A DNA stretch of 64,000 bases from positions 620,001 through 684,000 of the forward strand of contig CAVQAI010000012.1 in assembly GCA_963710495.1 (NCBI GenBank), in the 5' to 3' direction. Below, one piece after another: positions 36,189 through 45,096 of the stretch. Both the position numbers and the translations under genes were made by a program. The stretch's first letter is position 1; the number at the start of each line of letters is the position of its first letter. This DNA comes from Bog-756 sp963710495. Lineage in GTDB: Bacteria > Actinomycetota > Acidimicrobiia > Acidimicrobiales > RAAP-2. The notes under the pieces are model-generated. The model ran no database searches. It saw only the letters and a program-made list of their open reading frames with translations, and was not told where the DNA came from.

Positions 36189-36296
36189 GGAACGAATGTA
36201 TGCCCGCAGCGGGTCTTGGCCTCCACGAGCGGCCGGCCGTGGCTCGACCGAAATGCATCCCGAGCGTGTCAGATCGCCTGCGTGTCAGAGGTCAGC

Positions 36297-36302
36297 TAGC
36301 GT
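36297..36302 (+). promoter_or_regulatory. Putative -10 of the acyltransferase gene (leaderless)
   Basis: TAGCGT followed after 6 bases by the GTG at 36309; no Shine-Dalgarno. Same spacing as in disA, the aldo/keto reductase and the TIGR03085-type gene. Confidence 0.5.
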
Positions 36303-36308
36303 CGCGGG

Positions 36309-37271
36309 GTGACCGCTTCCGAGGTGGACAACGGGCAGTCCGTCCTGCCGTCCCCCTCCAGCCGCCCCTTTCGCGGGTTCGAGCCGATGCCCGGAAAACG
36401 GGCCGGCCGAGGCGGCGGTGCACGTGCCGGTGCCGGTCGGCTGCTGAGCACCCTCATCCATGCGGGATGGAAGTGGGCGAGCAAGCACGGCGCCACCGGG
36501 CCCGACGATGTCTGGGCCTCCCGATTCGGTTCCTTCGGACGGGGCTCCTGCATCACCTTTCCACCAGGAGCCGTGTTTGGTGAACGTTGGATCCATATCG
36601 GCGAGGACACCCTCATCGGCCCCGACGTGAGCATCTCGGCCGGGATGGTGCCCGGCCAGCGAATGATCACGGACCCGGTCGTCCGGATCGGCGACCGGTG
36701 CATGATCGGCCGGGGAAGCCACATCGTCGGGCATTTCGAGGTCGAGGTGGATGACGACGTCTACACCGGGCCGTATGTATACATCACCGACCAGAACCAC
36801 GGCTACGAGGACCCCGACCGCGTGGTGCATGAGCAGTGGCCGACCGATGTCCCGGTCCGTATTGGTCGCGGGAGCTGGCTGGGCACCCATGTCGTGATCC
36901 TGCCCGGAACGGTGCTCGGCGAGAACGTGGTGGTGGGTGCTGGGGCGGTCGTCCGGGGCACCTTTCCCGATCACTGCGTGATCGCCGGGGTTCCCGCCCG
37001 CATCGTGCGGCGTTACGTTCCCGGTTCGGGGTGGATCAAGGGCGCGGGCGGCTGGGTCGGCGATGCCGGAGGCTCCGAGGTGGACTGCCCGGAGCCCGAT
37101 CGTTCCGAGATGGACGGGGCAGCCGGCGACCTGTCGGCGCCCGAGGGCGGAGCCGTCGGCGAGCTGGTGCCAGATGGTGTCCCGTTGGTCGGGATGGCAC
37201 CGGAACTCGGCAGGGTCAGGTCCGCCGAGCCCTCGATCGACGTGGTCGGCCCGGGACGCCCGATCCCGTAG
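36309..37271 (+). CDS. Left-handed beta-helix acyltransferase
   Basis: 320 residues. The middle (residues about 85-225) is built of hexapeptide repeats typical of the LacA/NodL/WbbJ acyltransferases: IGEDTLIGPDVSISAG, VRIGDRCMIGRGSHIVG, DDDVYTGPYVYITDQNHGY (the loop with the catalytic histidine), IGRGSWLGTHVVILPG and VVGAGAVVRGTFPDHCVIAGVPARIV. It probably acetylates or acylates a sugar or lipid. The last 80 residues are low-complexity and overlap the patatin gene on the other strand by 259 bp; one of the two tails may be shorter in reality, but both frames end at the positions given. Confidence 0.85.
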   Translation: MTASEVDNGQSVLPSPSSRPFRGFEPMPGKRAGRGGGARAGAGRLLSTLIHAGWKWASKHGATGPDDVWASRFGSFGRGSCITFPPGAVFGERWIHIGEDTLIGPDVSISAGMVPGQRMITDPVVRIGDRCMIGRGSHIVGHFEVEVDDDVYTGPYVYITDQNHGYEDPDRVVHEQWPTDVPVRIGRGSWLGTHVVILPGTVLGENVVVGAGAVVRGTFPDHCVIAGVPARIVRRYVPGSGWIKGAGGWVGDAGGSEVDCPEPDRSEMDGAAGDLSAPEGGAVGELVPDGVPLVGMAPELGRVRSAEPSIDVVGPGRPIP

Positions 37272-38227
37272 CGGCGGACGATCTCGGAGGCTTCCGCTCG
37301 GCCCTGGTTGATCAGCGCCTCGGTGTTGGAGAAGTCGTCGAAATCACGTGTCCCGAACTCGTTGCCGCTGCATACGATGACCTCGACGCCGGGGGGCAGC
37401 TGGGTCATGTCGCGCGCGAACCGGTTGTGGATCGAGATGAAGAGGGCGTTCAGTATCGCCTCCACCGGCCGCTTGGTGGGCATGGGGAGATACATCGGCG
37501 GGGTGCACAGCAGCACGACGATGCGGGTGGCGCCGGCCTCGACGGCCCGGCGGATCGGCACGTTGTCGACCACGCCCCCATCGATGAAACGATCGCCATC
37601 GATCTCCACCGGCGGGAAGATGGCGGGAATGGCCGCCGATGCCAGCACGGCCTCGGCCACCGGCCCGTATGTGAACCAGTGTTCCCGGCCATCGGTGAGC
37701 GATGTCGCCACCACCTCCACCGGCACCACCGCATCCTCGAGGTGCTCGTAGCTGATGCCGTCTTCGACCACCTTGCGCAACCCCGAGTTCGCATAGACCG
37801 AATCCCGCTGCTGGAAGTACATCCACGGACCATGGAGACGGCCCTGTGGGTACACGTGGTCACGGCTCAGCCCCAGCCAGATCTCGGTCATCTGCTCGAC
37901 GCCCGACCGGGTGGGGTCTCCGGCAAAGGCCGCGCCGTTGATGGCCCCGACCGACGACCCGTAGATCCGGTCGGGGACGAACCCGTGCTCGGCGAGCACC
38001 TGGAGCATCCCGATCTGGACGGCGCCCCGGATCCCCCCTCCGGCCAGCACTAGGGCGGTGATTGGTGGCTCCTCCTCCTCGGTGGCCTGTTCGGCCAGCC
38101 AGGCCCGGCGGGCGATGGCTGCTCGCTGGAGGATGAAGCGCAGCACGAGGACCAGCAAGATCCCCGTCACCACCAGGAACACGGTGAACACGATGGCGAA
38201 CGAGGTGATGGCGGCGTCGGTCGGCAT
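37013..38227 (-). CDS. Patatin-like phospholipase, membrane-anchored
   Basis: 404 residues. An N-terminal membrane segment (FAIVFTVFLVVTGILLVLVL, about residues 10-30) precedes the patatin fold: LVLAGGGIRGAVQIGML (oxyanion glycine loop), IYGSSVGAINGAAF (GxSxG nucleophile) and FIDGGVVDNVP (DGG dyad aspartate). It should hydrolyse membrane lipids at the cytoplasmic face. The C-terminal 90 residues are Ser/Pro/Thr-rich and overlap the end of the convergent acyltransferase gene. Start ATG at 38227 chosen because it precedes the membrane helix directly. Confidence 0.87.
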   Translation of the reverse strand: MPTDAAITSFAIVFTVFLVVTGILLVLVLRFILQRAAIARRAWLAEQATEEEEPPITALVLAGGGIRGAVQIGMLQVLAEHGFVPDRIYGSSVGAINGAAFAGDPTRSGVEQMTEIWLGLSRDHVYPQGRLHGPWMYFQQRDSVYANSGLRKVVEDGISYEHLEDAVVPVEVVATSLTDGREHWFTYGPVAEAVLASAAIPAIFPPVEIDGDRFIDGGVVDNVPIRRAVEAGATRIVVLLCTPPMYLPMPTKRPVEAILNALFISIHNRFARDMTQLPPGVEVIVCSGNEFGTRDFDDFSNTEALINQGRAEASEIVRRYGIGRPGPTTSIEGSADLTLPSSGAIPTNGTPSGTSSPTAPPSGADRSPAAPSISERSGSGQSTSEPPASPTQPPAPLIHPEPGT

Positions 38228-38280
38228 AGCCCGCGTCGAGGTTACCGGTGGTCTCCCGCTCCAGCGTGTGACACCGGTGT

Positions 38281-39414
38281 GTGACACCCTCCAGTCACAC
38301 TGGCAACATGCCGGTGATGGAGATCGATCGTGCTCCCGAGGAGATGGGCGCACCTGCAGGGTCGGACTCCCGTCACCGGGTACCCGGTCAAACCCCGTCA
38401 TCCTCGGGCTTCGGGCGGTCCGCACGGTCTCACGCCTGGCGGCCATTGGCCGGGGAGGCCCTGCTCGAGCGGCTGCGGATCACCGGTCGGCCCCGTCCCC
38501 CGGCCGACCCGGAGCTGGCCACCAGAATCCGCCACACGCTGGAGCAGGGGTTGGCCTCCGAACTGGGCTCCAGCGCCCCCGACCGACTCCCTACGCTGGT
38601 CGTCACCAAGGACCGGCTCAGCCGGGTGCTGGCCTGCGAGCGGCACCAGGTCGCCACCGAGTTCGGGGAACGGGAGCCGACCGCCGCGTTGGCCTGTGGC
38701 GCGCTCGTCGACGTGCTGTTCCGGCAGCTGGTCACGGTGGGCGCCATCGGCGACCCCATGGCCGACGGCCTGACCGGGCTCCGGTTGGACGACCGCCAGC
38801 GGGAGCTGGCCACCTGGATCGAGCGGATGGACACGGCCGGGCGCGACGACCTCAGGCTCGAGGTCGAGCGCCAGGTCGACGGGCTGCTGGAGCGCTGGCC
38901 GGTCCTGTCCCCCGGCTGGCTTCCGCGCACGCAGGAGGCGATGCGCGTCGAGCTGCTCGGCGGTGCCGTGGAATTGGCCGCCCGGGTGGATCTGGCCCTC
39001 GGAAGCCCACCGGCGGAGGAGGCTTCGGTGGCGCTCGTCGAGATCAAGTCGGGCACCCGGCGCGTCGAGCACCGGGCCGAGCTCCATTTCTATGCCCTGG
39101 TCGAGACCCTCCGGAGTCTGGCCCCGCCCTTCGTCATCGCCACCTACTACACGCGGACGGGGGAGCTCGACACCGATCCGGTAACCCCGGAGTTGCTGAC
39201 CGCGGCGGCGCGCCGGGCCCTCACCGGTGCCCGCTCGTTGTTCCGGCTGGCCCAGGGGCACGATCCGCAGCGCACCCCGAACGGGCTCTGCGGCCGTTGT
39301 GCCGCGCTGCCCGACTGCGACGTCGGCCGGGCTTGGGTCGAGCGGACGACCGGTGGCGACCACCGCGGCGATCGTGGTCATGACGACGGGCGTGGACCCG
39401 GGACTTCGCGGTGA
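38281..39414 (+). CDS. PD-(D/E)XK nuclease with Cas4/AddB-type Fe-S cysteines
   Basis: 377 residues in the frame; the true start may be internal (ATG 38308 or 38317), since the first 45 residues are not conserved-looking. The nuclease core is ELAARVDLAL ... ALVEIKSGTRRVEHRAELHFYAL: Asp237, Glu254 and Lys256 form the D...ExK site and the Gln-like helix follows. Four cysteines match the iron-sulfur nuclease pattern: Cys119 (LACERH) far upstream and CGRCAALPDC (Cys337, 340, 346; C-x2-C-x5-C) after the core. This arrangement is shared by Cas4, AddB and RecB-like exonucleases, which load or process DNA ends. No helicase or CRISPR genes adjoin it. It overlaps the next gene by 4 bp. Confidence 0.8.
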   Translation: MTPSSHTGNMPVMEIDRAPEEMGAPAGSDSRHRVPGQTPSSSGFGRSARSHAWRPLAGEALLERLRITGRPRPPADPELATRIRHTLEQGLASELGSSAPDRLPTLVVTKDRLSRVLACERHQVATEFGEREPTAALACGALVDVLFRQLVTVGAIGDPMADGLTGLRLDDRQRELATWIERMDTAGRDDLRLEVERQVDGLLERWPVLSPGWLPRTQEAMRVELLGGAVELAARVDLALGSPPAEEASVALVEIKSGTRRVEHRAELHFYALVETLRSLAPPFVIATYYTRTGELDTDPVTPELLTAAARRALTGARSLFRLAQGHDPQRTPNGLCGRCAALPDCDVGRAWVERTTGGDHRGDRGHDDGRGPGTSR

Positions 39415-40274
39415 GGGCCGAGGCACTCAGCAGGGCGATCGTGGCCCCTCCGTCATCGACGATCGACGATGCCGGCCGCCAGCGCGTGCGCCACCGTCTG
39501 GTCACCGGTGCCGCTTGCGAAATCGAGCGGCTGCCCGAAGGGGAGCAGTTGGAGATCACCCTGCCACTGCTCCGCAGGGCCCTGGCCCGTCCCGAGCTCT
39601 TGCTCGGCCCAGGCGAGCCGTTCGCCTGGCAGCCGAAATTCGTTCGGCGCTCACTCGGCCTGGCGGTCGTCCAGGCCTGCGCCGAGGGCCGCTTCCGCCA
39701 CCCGGCCGAGGCGGTCGGTCCGGTCGCCTCGGAGGCGGTGGACGAGTGGGCGCGGACCGGATGGAAGGCGTTCTATTGGGAGCCCTGGGTGGCCGGGTTG
39801 TCTTCGGCCGCCCGGGCGGTGGTGTTGGCCGATGCGGTCGGCTGGTCGACCGCGTTGTGGACCTCGCTCGATTGGGCCGTCTTCGGGTCCGAGCTCCGCC
39901 TGGGCGGTCCCGACGATCAGTGGGTCCTCCCGACACCCCGGCCGGTCCGGCTGAAGAGCCGGTGCGAGCTTCGCGTGGCGACGGCACCGGCGGCTACTGA
40001 AGGGGCCCGTGTCCAGCCGGGACCACCCTCGTTCGTGTCGTTGGCCGGTGGCACGCCCTCGACGAGCTGGTCGGAAGAGCTGGCTTTCCTGGCCCTGGCT
40101 GCCTTGCGGGCCGAACGGCCCCTGCCGGCCCGGATCGCCGGCTTGTGGCCCGACGCCGGTATCCACCGCATCGTCGAGCTCGACGAGGGAACGTTGGAGC
40201 GCGCCGTCGACCGGGTGCTCGAAGTCGTGGCCACCTTGGTCAAGGCCCGGATGTCGAGTCTCGCCTCCCGGTGA
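39411..40274 (+). CDS. Unknown protein coupled to the Fe-S nuclease
   Basis: 287 residues, mostly helical, no recognised domain. It contains a string of tryptophans (EWARTGWKAFYWEPWVAGL, TSLDWAVFG) in the middle and a leucine-rich C-terminus (IVELDEGTLERAVDRVLEVVATLV). Its GTG overlaps the nuclease stop (GTGA), so the two are made together and very probably act together. No signal peptide or membrane segment. Could be a DNA-binding or scaffold partner; that is only inferred from context. Confidence 0.7.
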   Translation: MRAEALSRAIVAPPSSTIDDAGRQRVRHRLVTGAACEIERLPEGEQLEITLPLLRRALARPELLLGPGEPFAWQPKFVRRSLGLAVVQACAEGRFRHPAEAVGPVASEAVDEWARTGWKAFYWEPWVAGLSSAARAVVLADAVGWSTALWTSLDWAVFGSELRLGGPDDQWVLPTPRPVRLKSRCELRVATAPAATEGARVQPGPPSFVSLAGGTPSTSWSEELAFLALAALRAERPLPARIAGLWPDAGIHRIVELDEGTLERAVDRVLEVVATLVKARMSSLASR

Positions 40275-40383
40275 GCTGCGTCGGCCGGTCCTGAGGACGG
40301 CTGTTCCGGGTCGCTGACCGCGGTCGGCCGGGCCGGGGCTCGCCTCACGTCGGGCGTCCGAGCCCGAGGGTCCCCATCGGGGG

Positions 40384-42033
40384 TCAGAACAGTTGGCGGG
40401 CCGCCTTGGTGTCCGGCTTGCCTGCCGCGGTGAGCGGAACCTTGTCCACGACCACCAGTTGACGGGGGATCTTGTAGCCGGCGATAAGGGCGCGGCAGTG
40501 CTCGTGGATCACCTCGAGGGTCGGAGCCTCATGATCCGGTCGCGACTGGATGACCAGCCCCACCCGCTCGCCGAACCGGTCGTCGGGGATCCCGACCACC
40601 ACGGCGTCGAAGACGTCGGGGTGGGTCTTCACCACCGCCTCGACCTCCTCGGGGAAGATCTTCTCGCCGCCGGAGTTGATCGAGGTCGAGCCGCGGCCGT
40701 GGACGGTGATGCTGCCGTCCGCTTCGACCGAGGCCAGATCGCCCGGGATCGACCAGCGAACGCCGTTGGCGTCGACGGGGAAGGTGACCTCGGTCTTGGC
40801 CGGGTCCTTGAAGTAGCCGAGCGGTATGCGGCCCGTGCGGGCCAGGCGGCCGATCCTGCCGTCGCCCGGGTTCAGTGGGCGGAGGTCGTCATCGAGGACC
40901 GATGTGTCATCACTCATCGTGAACCTGGGCCCGGTGGCCCCGTCCTCCACCGCACCCTGGGCGCCACTCTCGCTCGAACCGAACCGGTCCATGATCATGA
41001 CGTTGGGGAGCTGCTTCCTGAGCTCGTTCTTGACCGTCGACGAGAGCATGGCCCCGCCCGAGCCGATGGCCAGCAGTGACGAGGTGTCGTACCGGCCCGG
41101 TGGTGCCATCTCGAGCGCCTCGACCAGAGGGCGCGCCATGGCGTCGCCGACCAGCCCGATCGAGACCACCCGTTCCTGCTCGATCAGTCGCCACAGAAGG
41201 TCGGGGTCGTAGTGGTGCTCGGTGTAGAGGACGGCCGTGCCGGCCATCATGAAGGCGTTCCACATGACCCATTGGGCGTTGCCGTGCATCAGGGGTGCCA
41301 CCACCAGCATGACGGCGCGGGCCGCGTCGTCGAGGTTGAGCCGGCCGGCGAGCTCGTCGGGCTGGGTGATGGGCTGTGACCCCCAACCCCCACCGCCCAT
41401 GGCGGCGAAGAAGATGTCCTCCTGCCGCCAGAGCACGCCTTTGGGCATCCCGGTCGTCCCGCCGGTGTACAGCACATAGAGGTCGTCCGGGGAGCGGGGC
41501 CCGAACCTTCGCTCGGGGCCGGCCGCCGCCAGCGCGCTTTCGTAGGCCTCGGTGTCGATCCCGCCCAGCACGTCTTGCCTTTTGGTCCCGGGACCATCGG
41601 CCAGCGCCATCAGCTGGAGGCGGTCGCTCGCCGGGAGCTGACCCAGTGACTCGGCCACCAACGGGGCGAGGCCCTCCTCGAAGACCAGAAGCTCGAGGTC
41701 GGCGTTGTCCACCACGTAGCGGAGCTCGGGCGCCACGTACCGGTAGTTGAGGTTGACCGGGACGACTCGTGCCTTGTAGCAGCCGATCATGGCCTCGGCC
41801 CACTCGGCTCGGTTGTAGGCCAGGATCCCCACGTGGGAACCGGCCCTCAACCCGAGGTCCTCGAGGTGATGGGCGAAGCGGTTGGCCCGTTCATCGAGCT
41901 GTCGGTAGGTCCGGCGTTCCGCGCCGGCCACCAGGGCCAGGCGGTCCGGCACGGTGTCGACCACGATCTCGAACAGGTCGGCCAGGTTGAACTGCCTCGG
42001 TTCCGCGGGTTGCCCCGACCGCCCCGAGCTCAT
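40384..42033 (-). CDS. Acyl-CoA synthetase, FadD19-like
   Basis: Adenylate-forming ligase activating a carboxylic acid to its CoA thioester, 549 residues. ATP-binding P-loop TGGTTGMPKGVLWRQED, the RFGSSESGAQG A5-like motif, and the C-terminal hinge with STSINSGGEKIFPEEVE and GKPDTKAA (final catalytic lysine). The GVLWRQED extension after the P-loop is typical of the group that includes mycobacterial FadD19, which activates sterol side-chain or long-chain acids. Start is ATG 42033; longer upstream frame is a low-complexity stretch. Divergent from the SDR gene. Confidence 0.88.
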   Translation of the reverse strand: MSSGRSGQPAEPRQFNLADLFEIVVDTVPDRLALVAGAERRTYRQLDERANRFAHHLEDLGLRAGSHVGILAYNRAEWAEAMIGCYKARVVPVNLNYRYVAPELRYVVDNADLELLVFEEGLAPLVAESLGQLPASDRLQLMALADGPGTKRQDVLGGIDTEAYESALAAAGPERRFGPRSPDDLYVLYTGGTTGMPKGVLWRQEDIFFAAMGGGGWGSQPITQPDELAGRLNLDDAARAVMLVVAPLMHGNAQWVMWNAFMMAGTAVLYTEHHYDPDLLWRLIEQERVVSIGLVGDAMARPLVEALEMAPPGRYDTSSLLAIGSGGAMLSSTVKNELRKQLPNVMIMDRFGSSESGAQGAVEDGATGPRFTMSDDTSVLDDDLRPLNPGDGRIGRLARTGRIPLGYFKDPAKTEVTFPVDANGVRWSIPGDLASVEADGSITVHGRGSTSINSGGEKIFPEEVEAVVKTHPDVFDAVVVGIPDDRFGERVGLVIQSRPDHEAPTLEVIHEHCRALIAGYKIPRQLVVVDKVPLTAAGKPDTKAARQLF

Positions 42034-42351
42034 GACGGTTCTGCTCACTTCTGTGCCTCTCACCCCTGTGTCTGTCGGGTCGGGCCGGATTGCCGTGGGT
42101 CCGGGCCCGTAGCATGCTGCACCCGGACTCCGGGCCGGACATTCTGTACCACGTGCGGCCCGGGGTAGGGGGCGCTCGGCGCGTGTCCGGAGGATCGGGC
42201 CTTGGCGGGGCCCCGGAGACCGGGCCCGAGGCGCCCTGATCCTTTGCCGGAGACGAAAGCCAAACCCGGGCAGACGGGAGCCAAACCCAAGCAGGAGCAG
42301 TGTCCGGGCCAGGGCGAGCCCGAGCCGGACCCGAGCGAACCAGGAGCCGAC
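42034..42351. other. Intergenic region between divergent fadD and SDR genes
   Basis: 318 bp with long open frames in several directions but Pro/Gly/Arg-only translations (for example runs of GAGCCCGAGCCGGACCC), which I regard as high-GC artefact. Promoters for both flanking genes must lie here; I could not pick a convincing -10 for either. Confidence 0.4.
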
Positions 42352-43222
42352 GTGGGGAACGAGACGAACGGGTCGAACGACATCACCGGCCTCGCTGCGC
42401 TGGTCACCGGCGGCGGCAGCGGCATCGGGCTCGGTGCAGCCACCCGACTGGTCCAGGACGGCGCCCACGTCACCATCTGCGGGCGAACCGAGGAGAAGCT
42501 CCGGGTCGCGGTCGACCGTGCTGGAATCAGCGGCGAGGGCCTCCGGGCGCCGGGCGGGAGCCGAGGGGACGGCACAATACGTGGTGGCCGACGTCACCGT
42601 CGAGGAGGAGATCGCCGCCGCGGTCGAGTCGGCCGCCGCCGAGCGCGGGCGCCTCGAAATCCTGTTCGCCAATGCCGGGGGTGCAGCCCACATGGGACCG
42701 ATGGCCGACGCCGACGTCTCGGCCGTCCGGGCCACCGTGGACCTCAACCTCATCGGGACGTTCCTCTCCATCAAGCACGCCGCCCCGTTGATGGCGGCGG
42801 GGGTCGGAACGGGGGCCGGTGGCGCTGATCCGGCCGGCGGCTCGATCATCGGCATGTCGTCGGGCGCCGGCCACTTCCCCCATCGGTTTCTCTGGGCCTA
42901 CGGCGCGGCGAAGGCGGGGATCGACATGCTGTGCCGCTACGCCGCCGAGGAGCTGGGGGGCTCGGGGATCCGGGTCAACACCGTGCGGCCGGGGATCATC
43001 GACGACGAGTTGATGGCACCGATCACCGCCGGCGGTCCGCTCTTGGATGACTATCTGTCCGAGATGCCCATTCGGCGTCTCGGCACCGTCGAGGACATCG
43101 CCGCGGCCGTCCGGTTCCTGGCCGGTCCTGAGTCGGCTTGGATCAGCGGCGAGAACCTGGCCATCGACGGCGGTCACCACCTCCGACGAGGCGCCAACTA
43201 CGGATTGCTCTTCGGTGAGTAG
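42352..43222 (+). CDS. Short-chain dehydrogenase/reductase (frameshifted)
   Basis: Classical SDR of about 290 residues once one extra base near 42517 is removed. N-terminal part (frame of the GTG at 42352, AGGAG upstream): ALVTGGGSGIGLGAATRL, cofactor loop, then HVTICGRTEEKL. C-terminal part in the next frame: FANAGGAAHM, GSIIGMSSGAGHF with the catalytic serine, YGAAKAGIDML (YxxxK), IRVNTVRPGII and the GENLAIDGGHHLRRG end. The frame change falls between VAVDR and VLESAARASG. The R in ICGR next to the second strand suggests NADP(H). Context with a FadD suggests lipid or steroid catabolism; the substrate is unknown. Confidence 0.85.
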
Positions 43223-43246
43223 GCCCCAACGGGCGTCTGGGCATTC

Positions 43247-44317
43247 GTGTCGGTGACCCGACCCGGCGACGCAGTGCTCGCCGCACCGGACAAGTTTCGC
43301 GGAACCGTGACCGCCCGCCAAGCGGCCGAGGCCATCGCCCGGGGCTGCCCGCCGGGTCGGATGGTCCGCCGGATCCCGCTGGCGGACGGGGGCGAGGGGC
43401 TCCTCGAGGTGCTCGACGTCCTGGGCGGTCAGCTCGAGAGGGCGGAGGTGTCGGGGCCACTCGGCGCACCGGTCGTCGCCGAGTGGTTGCGGGCCGGGCC
43501 GGTGGCGATCGTGGAGATGGCCCGGGCCTCGGGCCTGGTCCTCGCCGGGGGTGCCGCCGGCAATGATGCGGTGGCGGCCGACACCCGGGGCACCGGCCAA
43601 CTCGTCGTGGCCGCGGCCCGTGCCCTCGAGGCGTCGCGATCCGGTGCCGACCCGCTCCGGGTGATCGTCGGCCTGGGCGGCTCGGCCACCACCGACGGGG
43701 GGCTCGGGGCGCTCCGGGCCGTTGAGGGGGCAGGCGGGCTCGGGACGGTCGAGCTGGTCGGGGCCTGCGACGTCCATGTCGGGTTCTTCGAGGCGGTGTC
43801 CCGCTTCGCCCGGCAGAAGGGCGCCACCGACGCCCAGATGGTCGAGCTCGCCACCCGCTTCGATTCGGTGGCGGACCGGTATCGGCGCCAGTACGGGCTC
43901 GACGTCGCCGACCTGCCGGGCGCCGGGGCCGCCGGGGGACTGGGCGCGGCCATCGTGGCCCTGGGTGGGACCCTGCGCTCGGGGTACGAGGTGGTCACCG
44001 AGCTCCTTGGCTTCGGTGAGGCTCTGGAGGCGGCTTCGCTGGTCGTCACCGGCGAAGGTGCTTTCGATTCGACCTCCTTCGCCGGAAAGGCGGCGGGCTC
44101 GGTGGTGCGCGACGCCGCCGCGGCCGGCGTCCCGTCACTGGTCATCGCCGGCCGGGCCACCGAGGATGCGATCGAGGAGGCGATCGGCTTGGGCAGCACG
44201 GTGGTCTCGCTCAGCCGGAGGTTTGGCGAACAACGGGCTCGCTCGGAGACCGCCGCCTGCATCGCCGCCGCCATGGCCGAGTATCTCGAGTCGGGCCCCG
44301 GCCGGCGTCCGACCTAG
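43247..44317 (+). CDS. Glycerate kinase
   Basis: Glycerate 2-kinase family (GlxK/GarK type), 356 residues: VLAAPDKFRGTVTARQAAEAI at the N-terminus, PLADGGEGLLEVL, IVEMARASGLVL, GLGGSATTDGGLG, and the C-terminal VVTGEGAFDSTSFAGKA. These enzymes phosphorylate D-glycerate to 2-phosphoglycerate. The usual loop after ACDV is shorter here (CDVHVGFFEAVSRFARQKGAT), lacking the NPL-LG segment, a small oddity. GTG start 24 bp after the SDR gene, same strand. Might recycle glycerate released from glucosylglycerate made through GpgS at 24-25 kb, but that is inference. Confidence 0.9.
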   Translation: MSVTRPGDAVLAAPDKFRGTVTARQAAEAIARGCPPGRMVRRIPLADGGEGLLEVLDVLGGQLERAEVSGPLGAPVVAEWLRAGPVAIVEMARASGLVLAGGAAGNDAVAADTRGTGQLVVAAARALEASRSGADPLRVIVGLGGSATTDGGLGALRAVEGAGGLGTVELVGACDVHVGFFEAVSRFARQKGATDAQMVELATRFDSVADRYRRQYGLDVADLPGAGAAGGLGAAIVALGGTLRSGYEVVTELLGFGEALEAASLVVTGEGAFDSTSFAGKAAGSVVRDAAAAGVPSLVIAGRATEDAIEEAIGLGSTVVSLSRRFGEQRARSETAACIAAAMAEYLESGPGRRPT

Positions 44318-44326
44318 CCTCGGCCG

Positions 44327-44382
44327 CCCCCGGCCCCCGGCCCCCGGCCCCCGGCCCCGGGCCCCCGGCCCCGGCCCCCGGC
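44327..44382. repeat. CCCCCGG tandem repeat
   Basis: Eight or so imperfect copies of a 7-bp unit CCCCCGG fill the space between the glycerate kinase stop and the lipoprotein stop on the opposite strand. Probably a slippage-prone spacer; it could also act as a bidirectional pause site between the convergent genes. Confidence 0.8.
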
Positions 44383-44384
44383 CG

Positions 44385-45008
44385 TCAGTCGCCCGCCCAG
44401 CACCCCAGGATCACATCGGCCACGGTGACCGCGATGTCACCGGACGTGGTGGGCGGGTTGCCGAACTGGGCTGGCAGCCCGGTGGGATCCACCAGCAGCA
44501 CTTTCCAGTCCTTGCGCACCACGACCGAACCGTTGGTGGTCTGGAACGCCCCCTGACCCACGTTTGCCAGACTCCTCACCACGCCGAGCTGGTTGCCGAG
44601 ACCGTGGAAGTAGGCGAGGGTCTCGGGCCAGCTGGAGAGCTCCTTGACCGAGAGGGTCAGCGTCCCGCTCTGATACTCGTAGTGGCAGGTATAGAGATGA
44701 TCCGTCCATGTCGGCGTCGTCACCGAGGCGGTCTCGCCGAGTGCGAGTCCCACGTCGTGGATGGCCTCGCTTCGACACACCATTTTGGAGACCACCGAGG
44801 GATCGCGGCCGGCTGGGAGCGGCACGGTCGTCTTGGTCGAGCTCGACGACGGGGACGGCCCGCCACAGCCGGCGAGCAATGGCACCACGAGCACCGGGAG
44901 GACCAGCGCACCCACCGCCCGGTGTCGCCACCCTCGACCGGGAGACTCGGTGTTGCCTTGGGACTTTGTCGGTGATCCTGTCATGGGGAGTTCGGCACCC
45001 GCGACCAT
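44385..45008 (-). CDS. Lipoprotein of unknown function
   Basis: 207 residues. A signal peptide with lipobox, LPVLVVPLLAGCGG (lipid-anchored Cys near residue 48), is followed by a Ser/Thr linker and a globular domain with cysteines at about residues 78, 108 and 203. The domain carries TCHYEYQSGTLTLSVKEL and VVRKDWKVLLVDPTGL, a pattern found in uncharacterised actinobacterial lipoproteins. The N-terminus before the hydrophobic stretch is long (about 30 residues); a GTG or ATG nearer the signal may be the real start. Downstream-most gene of the minus-strand glycosyltransferase group. Confidence 0.7.
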   Translation of the reverse strand: MVAGAELPMTGSPTKSQGNTESPGRGWRHRAVGALVLPVLVVPLLAGCGGPSPSSSSTKTTVPLPAGRDPSVVSKMVCRSEAIHDVGLALGETASVTTPTWTDHLYTCHYEYQSGTLTLSVKELSSWPETLAYFHGLGNQLGVVRSLANVGQGAFQTTNGSVVVRKDWKVLLVDPTGLPAQFGNPPTTSGDIAVTVADVILGCWAGD

Positions 45009-45096
45009 TTCAGGAGCCCGATGCCGTGCTGGACCCGGAACTATCTGGGTGGGCGAGCGTAGACCAGTACATCGCCGATCCGGCCGCGGGCTGGGG

